A DNA stretch of 64,000 bases from Idiomarina seosinensis (GCF_003987275.1 NZ_PIQF01000001.1:1116001-1180000), one strand, 5' to 3'. Positions 32,941 through 42,201 are shown, counted from the first letter of the stretch. The notes: generated by a model from the sequence alone, not told the origin. A program made the numbers and translations.

Positions 32941-33618
32941 ATGAACCGTGAAATTGACTTTTCTACCGTACTGGCCAGTTCTGTGCACGATATGAAGAAC
33001 TCGCTGGCGCTAGTACTACAACAGTTAGAGAACGTTGCAGAAGAAACCCAGGATTTAACGGTTGGGCCCAAGGTGGCTCAGCTTTACTACGAGGCGCAGC
33101 GAATCAATTCAAATTTGGTTCACCTATTACACTTATATCGTTATCAACAACAAAATAGCTCGCTTAACGTCGACTGTCATTATGTTGATGAAATTGTCGA
33201 AGAGTTGGTAATGAATAACCAGCTCTACCTGGAACAAAAAGCGATAACTCTTGAAGTTAACATTAGCGAGGACTGTTACGTTTATTGCGACCGGGATCTT
33301 ATCATTAACCTGCTGAATGACATTGTCATTAATGCCATGCGATATACCGCCGATAAGTTAGTTATTACAGCAGTGCATCGAGATGACGGCCAGGTTACTG
33401 TCGAAATAGCCGATAATGGACCGGGTTACCCAGAACAAATGCTTGCCGCAGTGACAACCGCTTTAATCGAGCCTAATGAAAGCTCCAGAACAGGACTGGG
33501 CATTTATTTTGCTCAGCAAATAGCAGCGGCACACCAACGCGCGGGGAAAAAGGGTTTCATTGAACTGGAAAATGGCGGACACTTAGGTGGCAGTGTGTTT
33601 AAATTAACTTTGCCTTAA
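32941..33618 (+). CDS. Soluble histidine kinase without sensor domain
   Basis: The 225-residue protein consists of a dimerisation/phosphoacceptor helix, SSVHDMKNSL (His16), and an ATP-binding domain. The N box is NDIVINAMRYT, G1 is ADNGPG, and G2 is SRTGLGIYFAQQ. No membrane segment, PAS, HAMP or receiver is present, so it should be cytoplasmic and take its signal from a partner. The ATG at 32941 is chosen over one 30 bases upstream because the family start MNREIDFSTVLASS begins there. Neither has a clear ribosome binding site. It is first in an operon with the next two genes. The receiver-PP2C protein nearby is a candidate phosphate acceptor. Confidence 0.85.
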   Translation: MNREIDFSTVLASSVHDMKNSLALVLQQLENVAEETQDLTVGPKVAQLYYEAQRINSNLVHLLHLYRYQQQNSSLNVDCHYVDEIVEELVMNNQLYLEQKAITLEVNISEDCYVYCDRDLIINLLNDIVINAMRYTADKLVITAVHRDDGQVTVEIADNGPGYPEQMLAAVTTALIEPNESSRTGLGIYFAQQIAAAHQRAGKKGFIELENGGHLGGSVFKLTLP

Positions 33619-33649
33619 AAATAAAAAATATGAGACAACCGGAAAACGC

Positions 33650-34405
33650 ATGTTATACACCATCATCATTTCGCTGATAATTTTACTAGCGATTTTGGCG
33701 ATAATGATTGGCGCTGTTCAGCAGCACAAACAAAAGCAGGATATCGCCCGCCGTCAGAAGCTCGCAAAGTTTCGCGCGGCACTGGAGCAAGTTGAAGACT
33801 TGTTAAATATGGCCAGTTACTTTCCAATCGGTAAGTCGATGCTGGCCGTACTGAATTCGCGTGCGCGTGAGTTACTGGCAAATATGAACGACGTTAGTCC
33901 AAGCAACGATTATAAAGAACGCATCAATGATTATGATCAGCGGTTACAGCAAATGGATCGTTCTGACACCTCACTGATTACAGAAGAGTTTGAATTACCT
34001 CATAACGACAAACAAATTATTGCCATGATCAATGCGCTTAAAAGACTGCGCAGCGCATTACGTTCAGAACACGCTCGCGGCAAAGTTGATAGCCACGTTT
34101 ACACCACTGAAGACGCGCGCTTACAAAAACTACAACTGAAAATTAGCGTAGAAACACTGATACGTCGTGGCCAGAATGCCTATCAGGGTCAAATGCTGGG
34201 TTCTGCGCGGCAATACTATGAAAAAGCCTTACGTTCGCTTGAGGACCAAAATTACAGCGACGAATATATAGATGAACGGCAACAAAGCGTCAGTCAGGCA
34301 TTAGAACAAATTACCAGTGAACTGAAAGACGTTAATTCGCGTGATGCTGCCAACCGCAAGCAAGATGAATTAGAAGAATTATTTCAGCCGAAAAAGAAGT
34401 GGTAG
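33650..34405 (+). CDS. Membrane-anchored coiled-coil protein of unknown function
   Basis: I cannot assign a function to this 251-residue protein. An N-terminal transmembrane helix (about 4-24) is followed by a basic stretch and mostly helical charged sequence. The part near 175-215 (RGQNAYQGQMLGSARQYYEKAL) resembles a single TPR-like helix pair. The C-terminus is acidic then basic. The ATG follows GGAAAACGC. It lies 31 bp after the histidine kinase and 2 bp before yciH, so it should be cotranscribed. Position suggests a role with the kinase, perhaps as a membrane scaffold. Confidence 0.75.
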   Translation: MLYTIIISLIILLAILAIMIGAVQQHKQKQDIARRQKLAKFRAALEQVEDLLNMASYFPIGKSMLAVLNSRARELLANMNDVSPSNDYKERINDYDQRLQQMDRSDTSLITEEFELPHNDKQIIAMINALKRLRSALRSEHARGKVDSHVYTTEDARLQKLQLKISVETLIRRGQNAYQGQMLGSARQYYEKALRSLEDQNYSDEYIDERQQSVSQALEQITSELKDVNSRDAANRKQDELEELFQPKKKW

Positions 34406-34407
34406 GA

Positions 34408-34743
34408 ATGAGTGACTGGAAAGACCAATTAAGCCAGGTCGTCTATTCGACCGAACAAGGCAAAATAGACCCTGAGCCCGAACCTGAGGAGATCCCTGAA
34501 GGAGATGGAGTGGTCCGCCTTCAACGACAAACAAAGGGCCGTAAAGGTAAAGGCGTAACCATTGTCTCTGGTATTGCGAAACCTCAACAGGAGTTAAAAA
34601 CGATTGCTAAAAAGCTTAAACAGTTTTGCGGTGTTGGCGGCGCGGTCAAAGACTATGAGATTGAACTGCAAGGCGACCAGCGTGACGCCGCCGAACAATG
34701 GCTCAGCAAACAAGGTTACCGCGTTAAACGGGCGGGCGGCTAA
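34408..34743 (+). CDS. yciH: SUI1/eIF1-family translation factor YciH
   Basis: YciH is the bacterial relative of eIF1 and affects the accuracy of translation initiation. The 111-residue protein has a charged N-terminus and a SUI1 domain: KGKGVTIVSGI, ELKTIAKKLKQFCGVGGAVKDYEIELQGDQ, then a C-terminal LSKQGYRVKRAGG. The ATG at 34408 (MSDWKDQL) is favoured over a GTG three codons earlier that overlaps the previous gene. Its 3' end overlaps the convergent receiver-PP2C gene by 20 bp. YciH also has a place in stress physiology in E. coli, which makes its neighbourhood here interesting. Confidence 0.93.
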   Translation: MSDWKDQLSQVVYSTEQGKIDPEPEPEEIPEGDGVVRLQRQTKGRKGKGVTIVSGIAKPQQELKTIAKKLKQFCGVGGAVKDYEIELQGDQRDAAEQWLSKQGYRVKRAGG

Positions 34744-36409
34744 CGTCGTACTGAACAAATAAGCGCTGACCCTGTCGCCGCCACTCGACCTTATCCGCAA
34801 ATGTCTCAACCAACTGTAAACCACGACCAAACAGTTGTTCCTCACAGCTTTTTGGGGGCCCATCCGCGTTACCGGTGGTCATATAGGGTCGCTTTCCGTT
34901 TGATCCAATTTCAAAGTTAACCATTTTTGAAGTTGGGTCATAACGAATCACTAGTTCGATTTTAAAGTCAGCGTATTTATTCAGCCGCTGCTCACGTTCC
35001 TGATAGTAACGCTCGAACCCCAACTGCTCTTTTAAGCCCGAATCCAGCTGCAATACATTATGGTCTAAGATATTGTTAAAACACTCTGCAAACAACAAAT
35101 ACAACGTTGTTTTGTGTGGTTTTAGAGCATCGAGTTTACCCAATGAGTCAACCAGCTGCTGCACCGGATCTAGACGATCCATCTCAGCTTTACCAATATC
35201 TATCTGCAACGTAAATGGCAGGTGGTTATGCGCTACCTGTTCCTGCAGCTTTGGCGCCGACTCGTTACTAAACTGCATTGCAATCAATGAAATATCGTCT
35301 TGGTCCTGCTGTCGAAAGGCCAGATCCTGCAACTGCTCACGGACCGAATCAAAGCCCTGCTTGCCGTTTGACTGCCAGGCTTGCGAGAGCATCGATAAAA
35401 AGCCTTTTTCGCCTAACAGTTTGCCGGGTTGCACTTCCATCTCAACCACGCCGTCCGTAAACGCGACTAAGAAATCATCCGGCCGCACAAATATATGCTC
35501 TACCTGACTGTCGAACTGCTGCATTGGTAAAATCCCCAACGCCATGTGCCGCGGCTGTAAATAATGCTCAATATGACCTTCTTTATTCATCACCACGGCG
35601 TCTGGAATACCGCCATTCCAGCAAGTCAGTCGTTCACCGCCGGGCGAAATTTCAACGATCAAACCAGCGCAGAACATATCGTCCGGTAGCAAGTTAATCA
35701 GCCGCCGATTAAACTCAGTCGCCATATCGCTAACCGATAAGCCGCGCGCTGCCATACCAAAAAATGCCTGCGATATAGGTAAAGTACCGGTGGCCGGCGC
35801 TAGACCATGACCTGTAAAGTCGCCTAAAAATAAATAATAGTTGCCAAACGGACCTTGTTTGCCCAAACAGAGATCACCATTAAAGGTGGAGGCGGAGCGC
35901 AAAAACGTTTGAATAAAGGGTTGCTCCAGCTCGTTTTCACGCAATGCATTGCGCAACATGTGCTGGACGATGTTTTGCTCACGCTCCATGCGATTGGAAT
36001 GCCAATTTAATGTTCTATTTTTTTCTGCCAGCGAGTAACTTAACTCTCGCACCCGCGCATGCGCATTAATTTTTGCTTGCAATACAACCGGCTCAAAAGG
36101 AATGCTTAAGAAATCATCGCCACCTACCTGCAAACATTTCAGCAATGTATCTTTTGCATCCAGTGCCGTAATAAAAATAATAGGAAGGTGAACATTACCG
36201 CTCAATTGTTTCAACTTAGGAGCGGTCTCAAAACCATTCATGTGCGGCATCATGACATCGAGCAGAACAATTTGGGGCTGAAACTGTTCAAATACATCAA
36301 GCGCCAGCTGTCCGTTATCAACGCAACAAACCTCATGGCCAATGCCGGTTAATAACCCCTCAAGCATAATTTGATTGGCTTTTTGATCATCTACAACCAG
36401 TATTTTCAT
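34724..36409 (-). CDS. Receiver-PP2C phosphatase-HATPase protein, CrsR/HsbR-like
   Basis: Three domains are seen in 561 residues. The receiver (1-120) has VVDD and phospho-acceptor D51 in LLDVMMPHMNG. The PP2C/SpoIIE phosphatase (about 160-375) has LGDFTGHGLAPATG and VAFTDGVVEM. The C-terminal GHKL kinase domain (about 405-561) has LLFAECFNNILDHNV and GRGLQLVETFADKV. This layout matches CrsR of Shewanella oneidensis and HsbR of Pseudomonas aeruginosa. In those systems the phosphatase and kinase act in opposition on a STAS partner to control sigma factor activity. The gene shares one base (TGATG) with the upstream STAS gene, so the two are coupled. Confidence 0.9.
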   Translation of the reverse strand: MKILVVDDQKANQIMLEGLLTGIGHEVCCVDNGQLALDVFEQFQPQIVLLDVMMPHMNGFETAPKLKQLSGNVHLPIIFITALDAKDTLLKCLQVGGDDFLSIPFEPVVLQAKINAHARVRELSYSLAEKNRTLNWHSNRMEREQNIVQHMLRNALRENELEQPFIQTFLRSASTFNGDLCLGKQGPFGNYYLFLGDFTGHGLAPATGTLPISQAFFGMAARGLSVSDMATEFNRRLINLLPDDMFCAGLIVEISPGGERLTCWNGGIPDAVVMNKEGHIEHYLQPRHMALGILPMQQFDSQVEHIFVRPDDFLVAFTDGVVEMEVQPGKLLGEKGFLSMLSQAWQSNGKQGFDSVREQLQDLAFRQQDQDDISLIAMQFSNESAPKLQEQVAHNHLPFTLQIDIGKAEMDRLDPVQQLVDSLGKLDALKPHKTTLYLLFAECFNNILDHNVLQLDSGLKEQLGFERYYQEREQRLNKYADFKIELVIRYDPTSKMVNFEIGSNGKRPYMTTGNADGPPKSCEEQLFGRGLQLVETFADKVEWRRQGQRLFVQYDVSRPPV

Positions 36410-36714
36410 CAGCTAATCGTAAACATCTTATCGAATCGAGAAATATCTAATATCCGCTTAACCTCTGGTCGGGCATTAATTAATTGGATCCCGCGCACAC
36501 TGCTGCCCAAAGATTTTCGCATATTCAGTAACATACCCAGCGCAGAGCTATCTAAGTATTCGGTTTCGCGTAAATCTATAATTACCGTTGGCTGAGTCTC
36601 ACCAATGTGACTATAGGCCTGCCGGAATTCCTGCACCAGGCTAAAGTCAAACTTGCCTTTAATAGCTATCACTAATTGCTTCTGATCAGTGGAAAACTCT
36701 CTTGTTACGCCCAT
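36409..36714 (-). CDS. STAS-domain anti-sigma factor antagonist, CrsA/HsbA-like
   Basis: A single STAS domain of 101 residues carries the phosphorylatable serine segment YLDSSALGMLL (S56 or S57). This is the expected substrate of the adjacent kinase/phosphatase. When dephosphorylated, such proteins bind and remove an anti-sigma factor or sequester a sigma partner. Its stop codon overlaps the next gene's start by one base. No recognisable anti-sigma factor is encoded nearby, so the target (RpoS in Shewanella, FlgM in Pseudomonas) cannot be told from this window. Confidence 0.92.
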   Translation of the reverse strand: MGVTREFSTDQKQLVIAIKGKFDFSLVQEFRQAYSHIGETQPTVIIDLRETEYLDSSALGMLLNMRKSLGSSVRGIQLINARPEVKRILDISRFDKMFTIS

Positions 36715-36822
36715 GACAACCCCTTACTTTACGTTTATTTGTTTTAGCATATATTTTTTTGATTGAGTTTGTCTGCTAAATCCCATAATCTTTTCGCATC
36801 ATTAATTAACTTTCACTCAATT

Positions 36823-37617
36823 ATGTCTGTAGCGCTAGACCAACTAAGAATTTTGTTGGTAGAACCCTCCGATGTGCAACGCAAGGTCATTACTCAACAC
36901 CTTAACCAAGCGGGGCTTAAGCAAACCCAGGGGGCATCGACTCTGGACCAAGCTAAAGCATTAATGCAAAGCTGGCAACCAGACATCATTACCAGTGCCA
37001 TGTATTTCGAAGACGGTACCGCGCACCAACTTATCGATTATGTACATGAGCATCAGCTGCAAGACACGGTGCATTTTATGCTGGTATCGAGTGAGCATCG
37101 TGCTGATCAGCTCGAGCAGTTTAAACAAGCAGGCATTGTCGCCATTTTACCAAAGCCTTTCTCACCCGAACAGCTGCAGCGGGCTATTACTGCAACCGTC
37201 GATCTGCTCGAACCCGACTACTTGCAGCTCGACTTGTACGACGTTGAGGACTTACGGGTACTGATTGTTGATGACAGTATCACTTCGCGTCACGTACTAC
37301 GACGAGTGCTGGAGAACATGGGCGTTGAGCATTGTGTCGAAGCAGAAAATGGTCAGCAAGCGATTGATATTCTAAATGAACAGCAATTCGATCTTATTGT
37401 AACCGATTTTCACATGCCACAGATTAATGGCAGTGAGTTGGCACAATATGTCCGTAATAGCTCGGCTCATTCACACACGCCACTATTAATGGTAACCGCA
37501 CGGGCTAACGAGCCGCAATTGGCAAATGTCAAACAGAGTGGTGTTGATGCACTAACTGATAAGCCATTTGAACCGGCGACATTGAAAGCGATTTTAAGTA
37601 AGCTGCTCGATCGTTAA
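36823..37617 (+). CDS. Tandem receiver protein: degenerate REC followed by active REC
   Basis: The 264-residue protein has two CheY-like domains and no output domain. In REC1 (about 8-125) the acidic pair is E14-P15 and the phospho-acceptor position is Ala59, though K111 is kept, so it should not be phosphorylated. REC2 (about 145-264) is complete: D150/D151, D195 in VTDFHMP, and K247. The ATG at 36823 is chosen; the frame extends to a TTG at 36763 without support. It is divergent from the STAS gene and could serve the same pathway. A two-way terminator follows. Confidence 0.88.
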   Translation: MSVALDQLRILLVEPSDVQRKVITQHLNQAGLKQTQGASTLDQAKALMQSWQPDIITSAMYFEDGTAHQLIDYVHEHQLQDTVHFMLVSSEHRADQLEQFKQAGIVAILPKPFSPEQLQRAITATVDLLEPDYLQLDLYDVEDLRVLIVDDSITSRHVLRRVLENMGVEHCVEAENGQQAIDILNEQQFDLIVTDFHMPQINGSELAQYVRNSSAHSHTPLLMVTARANEPQLANVKQSGVDALTDKPFEPATLKAILSKLLDR

Positions 37618-37623
37618 AGATAA

Positions 37624-37650
37624 AAAAACCGCCCATCAAGAGCGGTTTTT
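37624..37650. terminator. Bidirectional terminator
   Basis: A 9-bp stem (AAAAACCGC with GCGGTTTTT) with a 9-nt loop sits between the convergent double-receiver and amidohydrolase genes. T-runs are present on both strands. Confidence 0.88.
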
Positions 37651-37668
37651 ATTAATTATTACTAACGA

Positions 37669-38973
37669 CTATTTCGCCGGCTTCTGCTGATATTTTTCAT
37701 ACAGTTCAGTATGCCGGCTTTCCAGCTCTACTTTACGCCCATCAATAAATAAATGGGTTAGATCCTGACTAATTGGGTCCAGCAAGTCCCCTTTCGAAAC
37801 GCTGAAAGATGCGCTCTTACCAACTTCAATGGAGCCTAACCGATCTGCCACACCAAGAAACTCTGCTGGTTTCAGGGTGATGGCCTTTATTGCCTCGTCG
37901 ACTCCAAGTCCAAATGCAACTGACTGGCCTGCAGCAAAGGGTAAATTACGAACATCCCAATAACCCGGATAGGCGATTGCAAAATTAACTCCGGCTTCAG
38001 CAAGCTTCGCTGGCGTGGAGAAAGCTTGATCGTAACCTTCATCATCACGCGCTGGCAGACCATATGGAGAGCCGAACACAACTGGTGTTTGTGTTTCAGC
38101 TAAACGCTCTGCAATGCGCCATGAATCACGAGCCCCCATGAGCACCAATTTAAAACCATACTCTTGTGCGAGATCTAACGCCTGTTCCAGCTGCCGCTTG
38201 TCTTCGGCCTGCACAAACAGCTTTTTACTTCCATCGAATAAGCCCAACATAGCTTCCCAACGCTGGTCCTGTTCAATGTTTAAGTCTGCCTGCTTCGCAT
38301 CGTAGTATGCTTTCGCATCAATAAACACTTGCTTTAAGTGTTTCAGCGCTTTAGCGTTTGCTTCTCGTTGTTCTTTTGGCGAACGCCGTTCCCACCAGGT
38401 ATCCACAATATAGGTGCGAGGCCAACTGACATGGACGCCCAACTCAGCACTCACTAAGCCATCTTCCCAGTTCCAGGCATCCAACTGCATCAACGAAGAT
38501 TGGCCAGTTACTAGAGAACCCTCCGGCACCACTTGTGCGTGGGTAATACCATGATAGCGAACGGTCGGAATAATTTCCGAATCGGCGTTATAGGCAATAT
38601 GCCCCGCCACTTCTGGAGTAACTTCGCCGACCTCTCGAGCATCGCGAGTAGCCCGCACTGCCTCTATTTCGTTAAGCCCTAACGTAGTATCCATTGCAAT
38701 AACGCCTGGATAGACATGTTGCCCTGAGATATCGACAACCTGGGCTTGTGCCGGAACATCAACATCCTTACCAATGGCGGTAATTTTACCGTCGCTGAAG
38801 ACCAAATCGGTATCCGTTAAGGTACCGTTTGCCACCGTGTGCAAGGTTCCACCCTGCAGCACTATCGGCTGTTGTTGCTTTTCACCAGGTACCTGGTCAT
38901 TCGCTAAAGCCGTTGGCGCCGCCACCAGTGTACTGAGCACAGCAGCAGCTAATGTATGAGTCAAGTATTTCAT
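37669..38973 (-). CDS. Secreted amidohydrolase-like protein lacking the metal-binding HxH
   Basis: The 434-residue protein has a signal peptide ending near TALAND and the sequence framework of the amidohydrolase superfamily: QGGTLHTVANG, then VYPGVIAMDTTLG (88-99), and a late IKAITLKPAEFLGVADRLGSIEVGKSASFSV. The HxH that binds metal in active members is replaced here (D95 and T97). It is therefore probably a non-catalytic or differently acting paralogue. Its start shares one base (TAATG) with the stop of the larger upstream amidohydrolase, so the two are translated together and may form a complex. Confidence 0.85.
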   Translation of the reverse strand: MKYLTHTLAAAVLSTLVAAPTALANDQVPGEKQQQPIVLQGGTLHTVANGTLTDTDLVFSDGKITAIGKDVDVPAQAQVVDISGQHVYPGVIAMDTTLGLNEIEAVRATRDAREVGEVTPEVAGHIAYNADSEIIPTVRYHGITHAQVVPEGSLVTGQSSLMQLDAWNWEDGLVSAELGVHVSWPRTYIVDTWWERRSPKEQREANAKALKHLKQVFIDAKAYYDAKQADLNIEQDQRWEAMLGLFDGSKKLFVQAEDKRQLEQALDLAQEYGFKLVLMGARDSWRIAERLAETQTPVVFGSPYGLPARDDEGYDQAFSTPAKLAEAGVNFAIAYPGYWDVRNLPFAAGQSVAFGLGVDEAIKAITLKPAEFLGVADRLGSIEVGKSASFSVSKGDLLDPISQDLTHLFIDGRKVELESRHTELYEKYQQKPAK

Positions 38974-41900
38974 TAGTGTTTTCCTCCGTGGCTATGCGCG
39001 CCTGCTGCAAAATGATCAAGCCAGACATCGTGATCGGTATTGCAATGCCAAGTTGGCTGGTCTTCTTTATACACGTCATCAGCGCCGATCATAGCTTTAT
39101 CGCCAGCGGCCAGAACCTTCTGAATCAGTGCATTTTTCTCAGCCTGAACCTGTTGTTGAAGTTGTTCGTCCAACTGACGATCGAAGTATTTACGACCGTT
39201 AATCCAGGTTTGTTGCGCCCGAGCATAGGCACTTAATGGATAATTATTCCAAAGCACAAAGTCGGCGTGTTTACCTTCCTCGATGCTCCCTACGTACTGT
39301 TCAACTTTGAGTTGTTTAGCAGGATTAATGGTGACCATTTTTAACGCTTCGTGTGGATCCATACCACAATAGCGAACCGATTTTGCCGCTTCTGTATTCA
39401 GTCGCCGTTGCAGGTCATTACTGTCCGAATTAATACTGGTCAATACGCCGCGCTCATTCATTAAGCAGGCGTTGTGCGGAATTGCATCGTACACCTCAAA
39501 CTTATAAGCCCACCAGTCGGCAAACGTAGAACCACTAGCGCCATGTGCTGCCATTTCGTCAGCGACCTTATAACCCTCTAAAATGTGGGTAAAGGTATCC
39601 AGGGTAAAGCCAAAGTCTTCCGCCACTTCCATCAACATCAAAATTTCTGAAGCAACGTAAGAATGAGCGTGTACGAAACGATCACTATTTAGAATCTCGA
39701 TTAACGCATCCAGGCGCTTATCGGGTCGCGGAGCTGCCTGCTTTGATTTTTCTGAGCGGCTTAACCGTTCATAGGCCCGTTGTTGCTGTTGATATTCCAG
39801 TGCTGCCTGAAAGCCATCACGCATGATTGTCTCGACACCCATACGAGTCTGCGGATAACGAATTGTCATATCGTCACCCCAGTTGCTTTGTTTGACGTTT
39901 TCGCCTAAAGCAAATTTGATGCTTTCCGGCGCTGCGTCAAATTTCATCAAGTCGGCATTAGCACCCCACCGCAGCTTTATCACCTGCGCTTGTCCACCGA
40001 TTGGGTTAGCCGAACCATGTAGCAACTGTGCCATCGTCGCGCCACCCGCTAATGAACGGTAAATATGGATATCATCGGAATTAACAACATCACCAATGCG
40101 GACCTCTGAAGTAATTGCTTCGGAGCCTTCGTTGACACCGCGATCAATAGCAATATGCGAGTGTTCATCGATAATGCCGGGGGTCAGATGCATACCGGAC
40201 CCGTCGATGATTAAATCAACATTGCCGGCGTTGATGTTTTTACCAACTTCGGCAAATTCGCCATTGCGAATGAGTACATCGGCACCCTCTAAAATGCCGT
40301 CGCTTGTTGCAGTCCATACCGTCGTGTTTCGAATCAACACATCCTGACGTTCCGGTAAACCATTAACTCCATAAGCAACATTTGGGAAGGTCAAGTCACC
40401 GACATAATCAACCTCTGTTTCCGTCAATTTCTGGTCGTTTGATTCGGCGGCCGAGTATTCAGCGGTAAGTTGCTGTTCCTGACCGTTTGGTGCTTTGGCG
40501 GTCAGAGTGAATTGTTGCTGTGCGCTGGGAGCTAATTTGAATCGCCAGGTGCCGGCAGGTTCAGCCTGTGGCAAATCAGCAACAAACTGCATCTCATCGT
40601 GTTCGCTGGCAACATGACGTAACTTAATGTTCTCTTCACCCCAGGTGAATTCACCACCAGCGGTAGGCTCTGCGGTTATGTTTAATGCGACAGCAGTGCC
40701 CTGCCAGTCAATTTGATAATCACCGGCAAAATTGACCTCATGGCGCGGCAATAACTCCTGCTCTTGCCCCTGCGTCCAGACAGATTGAATAACACCGTCT
40801 TCAAACACGTCACCTTTTACCATGACAAAGTCAGCCATATAGCCACTACTCAGCTTGCCAACTTTTTCCTCAACCCCGGCAATGGTTGCCGGAATAGTGG
40901 TTAAGGCTGCTAGCGCCTGCTCTTTGGTTAAGCCGTGACGGATAGCTTTTTTAACATTCGGCCAGAACGAATCTGCTTTATCGAGGCCATGCATTGTTAA
41001 CGCAAAATCAACTCCGGCTTGTGCCAGCATTGCAGGGTTAGCCGGTGCTCGTTCCCAGTGACGTAACTTAGCCAAGTCGACGTCCAAGTGTGCATCTACC
41101 CCAGAGACATCAGGCGCCGCTGGGAAATTTAATGGTAAAATTAAGCGACTGCCGGCGTTTTTCACATCATTTAGCCGTGCATACTCATAACCCGAGCCAA
41201 CATATACCGTCGGTACTTCAAACTGGTCAAACACAGAGTCGGCACGTAGCAAGGATTTTTCATCCTGAACTTTAAATACGATGCCGGTCTGTTCTATATC
41301 AGTCAGCGATTCGAGCGCGGCATTAAACTCCACCGGACCATTCTGCGCTTGCTTACCTTGCGCCTGCTGGTACCAATTCGCGTCTGACAGAGTTTGCCTG
41401 ACCAATGCAATACTACCCATTAATGAACTCGGGTACTGCTGCTGTGATTCGCCTTTGTCAAACGAACCAAAATGCCGGCTCTTCGACTGATAAATAACAT
41501 CGTTGGGTATTTTGTCTGCTAAAGAGACCGTTAACGCACGCCCCTGAAAAATGCCATCTAGCCGAGCCGACTGGACGCTAGTGAAGCCCGCGTCAATATA
41601 GGAACGAGCAGCTTCGCTATCCGTTTTAAACTGACTGTACCAATTTTGTTCGGCATGAATAGCGTCATTGGCCGCGTTACCACCTTCCCGTTCATTATTA
41701 TAAATTGGAGCATCGGGACGCGATGTTTTCTCAGCTTGCGGCACACCATAATTTGCATAGGCGTCAATAAATCCCGGATACAAGGTGTAGCCGGTAGCGT
41801 CGATAATGCGGGCACCCTCAGGAGCACGATTATTTTGCTGCACCGATACTACTTTACCGTCTCTTATTACTAGGGTGGCGTTACTAACCTGCTTTCCTGG

Positions 41901-42053
41901 TTCCGTAACCACCGTCGCATTTTGCACTGCGATCAGACTCGGCGTATTATCTCGCATACCGTTTGTGCGAGAAGTCTGATCAGCTACTGCCGAGGCCGAA
42001 AACGCGGTGGTAAACGCTAACGCCAAAGCACTCAACTGATGCTTAGTTTTCAT
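38973..42053 (-). CDS. Secreted tandem amidohydrolase, second domain with intact HxH
   Basis: The 1026-residue protein has a signal peptide (ends near SAVAD) and two amidohydrolase-like halves. In the first, the metal-binding HxH has become YAN (99-101) after PGFID. In the second, PGIIDEHSH (625-633) keeps it, and VHAHSYV, HILEGYKVADEM and a late SDSND supply further ligand candidates. A beta-rich linker (about 430-550) joins the halves. The enzyme probably hydrolyses an amide or cyclic amide in the periplasm, but the substrate is unknown. It is the first gene of a two-gene operon with the smaller paralogue. Confidence 0.87.
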   Translation of the reverse strand: MKTKHQLSALALAFTTAFSASAVADQTSRTNGMRDNTPSLIAVQNATVVTEPGKQVSNATLVIRDGKVVSVQQNNRAPEGARIIDATGYTLYPGFIDAYANYGVPQAEKTSRPDAPIYNNEREGGNAANDAIHAEQNWYSQFKTDSEAARSYIDAGFTSVQSARLDGIFQGRALTVSLADKIPNDVIYQSKSRHFGSFDKGESQQQYPSSLMGSIALVRQTLSDANWYQQAQGKQAQNGPVEFNAALESLTDIEQTGIVFKVQDEKSLLRADSVFDQFEVPTVYVGSGYEYARLNDVKNAGSRLILPLNFPAAPDVSGVDAHLDVDLAKLRHWERAPANPAMLAQAGVDFALTMHGLDKADSFWPNVKKAIRHGLTKEQALAALTTIPATIAGVEEKVGKLSSGYMADFVMVKGDVFEDGVIQSVWTQGQEQELLPRHEVNFAGDYQIDWQGTAVALNITAEPTAGGEFTWGEENIKLRHVASEHDEMQFVADLPQAEPAGTWRFKLAPSAQQQFTLTAKAPNGQEQQLTAEYSAAESNDQKLTETEVDYVGDLTFPNVAYGVNGLPERQDVLIRNTTVWTATSDGILEGADVLIRNGEFAEVGKNINAGNVDLIIDGSGMHLTPGIIDEHSHIAIDRGVNEGSEAITSEVRIGDVVNSDDIHIYRSLAGGATMAQLLHGSANPIGGQAQVIKLRWGANADLMKFDAAPESIKFALGENVKQSNWGDDMTIRYPQTRMGVETIMRDGFQAALEYQQQQRAYERLSRSEKSKQAAPRPDKRLDALIEILNSDRFVHAHSYVASEILMLMEVAEDFGFTLDTFTHILEGYKVADEMAAHGASGSTFADWWAYKFEVYDAIPHNACLMNERGVLTSINSDSNDLQRRLNTEAAKSVRYCGMDPHEALKMVTINPAKQLKVEQYVGSIEEGKHADFVLWNNYPLSAYARAQQTWINGRKYFDRQLDEQLQQQVQAEKNALIQKVLAAGDKAMIGADDVYKEDQPTWHCNTDHDVWLDHFAAGAHSHGGKH

Positions 42054-42151
42054 TCTTGGTTCCCCGTTTGTTATTAATTAGTAGGGTTTTAACCCACTTC
42101 CCCAAACTATTCGTATTGATGTAAAGTAACAAGTGTTAACCGATAGATAGT

Positions 42152-42174
42152 GTGAAATTATCGTTAAGTTTCAC
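42152..42174. promoter_or_regulatory. Inverted repeat upstream of cytochrome c'
   Basis: GTGAAA and TTTCAC are separated by 11 nt, ending 27 bp before the cytochrome c' start. It could be an operator or a 5'-leader hairpin. Twelve matched bases is modest, so chance is not excluded. Confidence 0.3.
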
Positions 42175-42201
42175 CAACAATAACAACTTAAGGAAGTTAT
42201 T

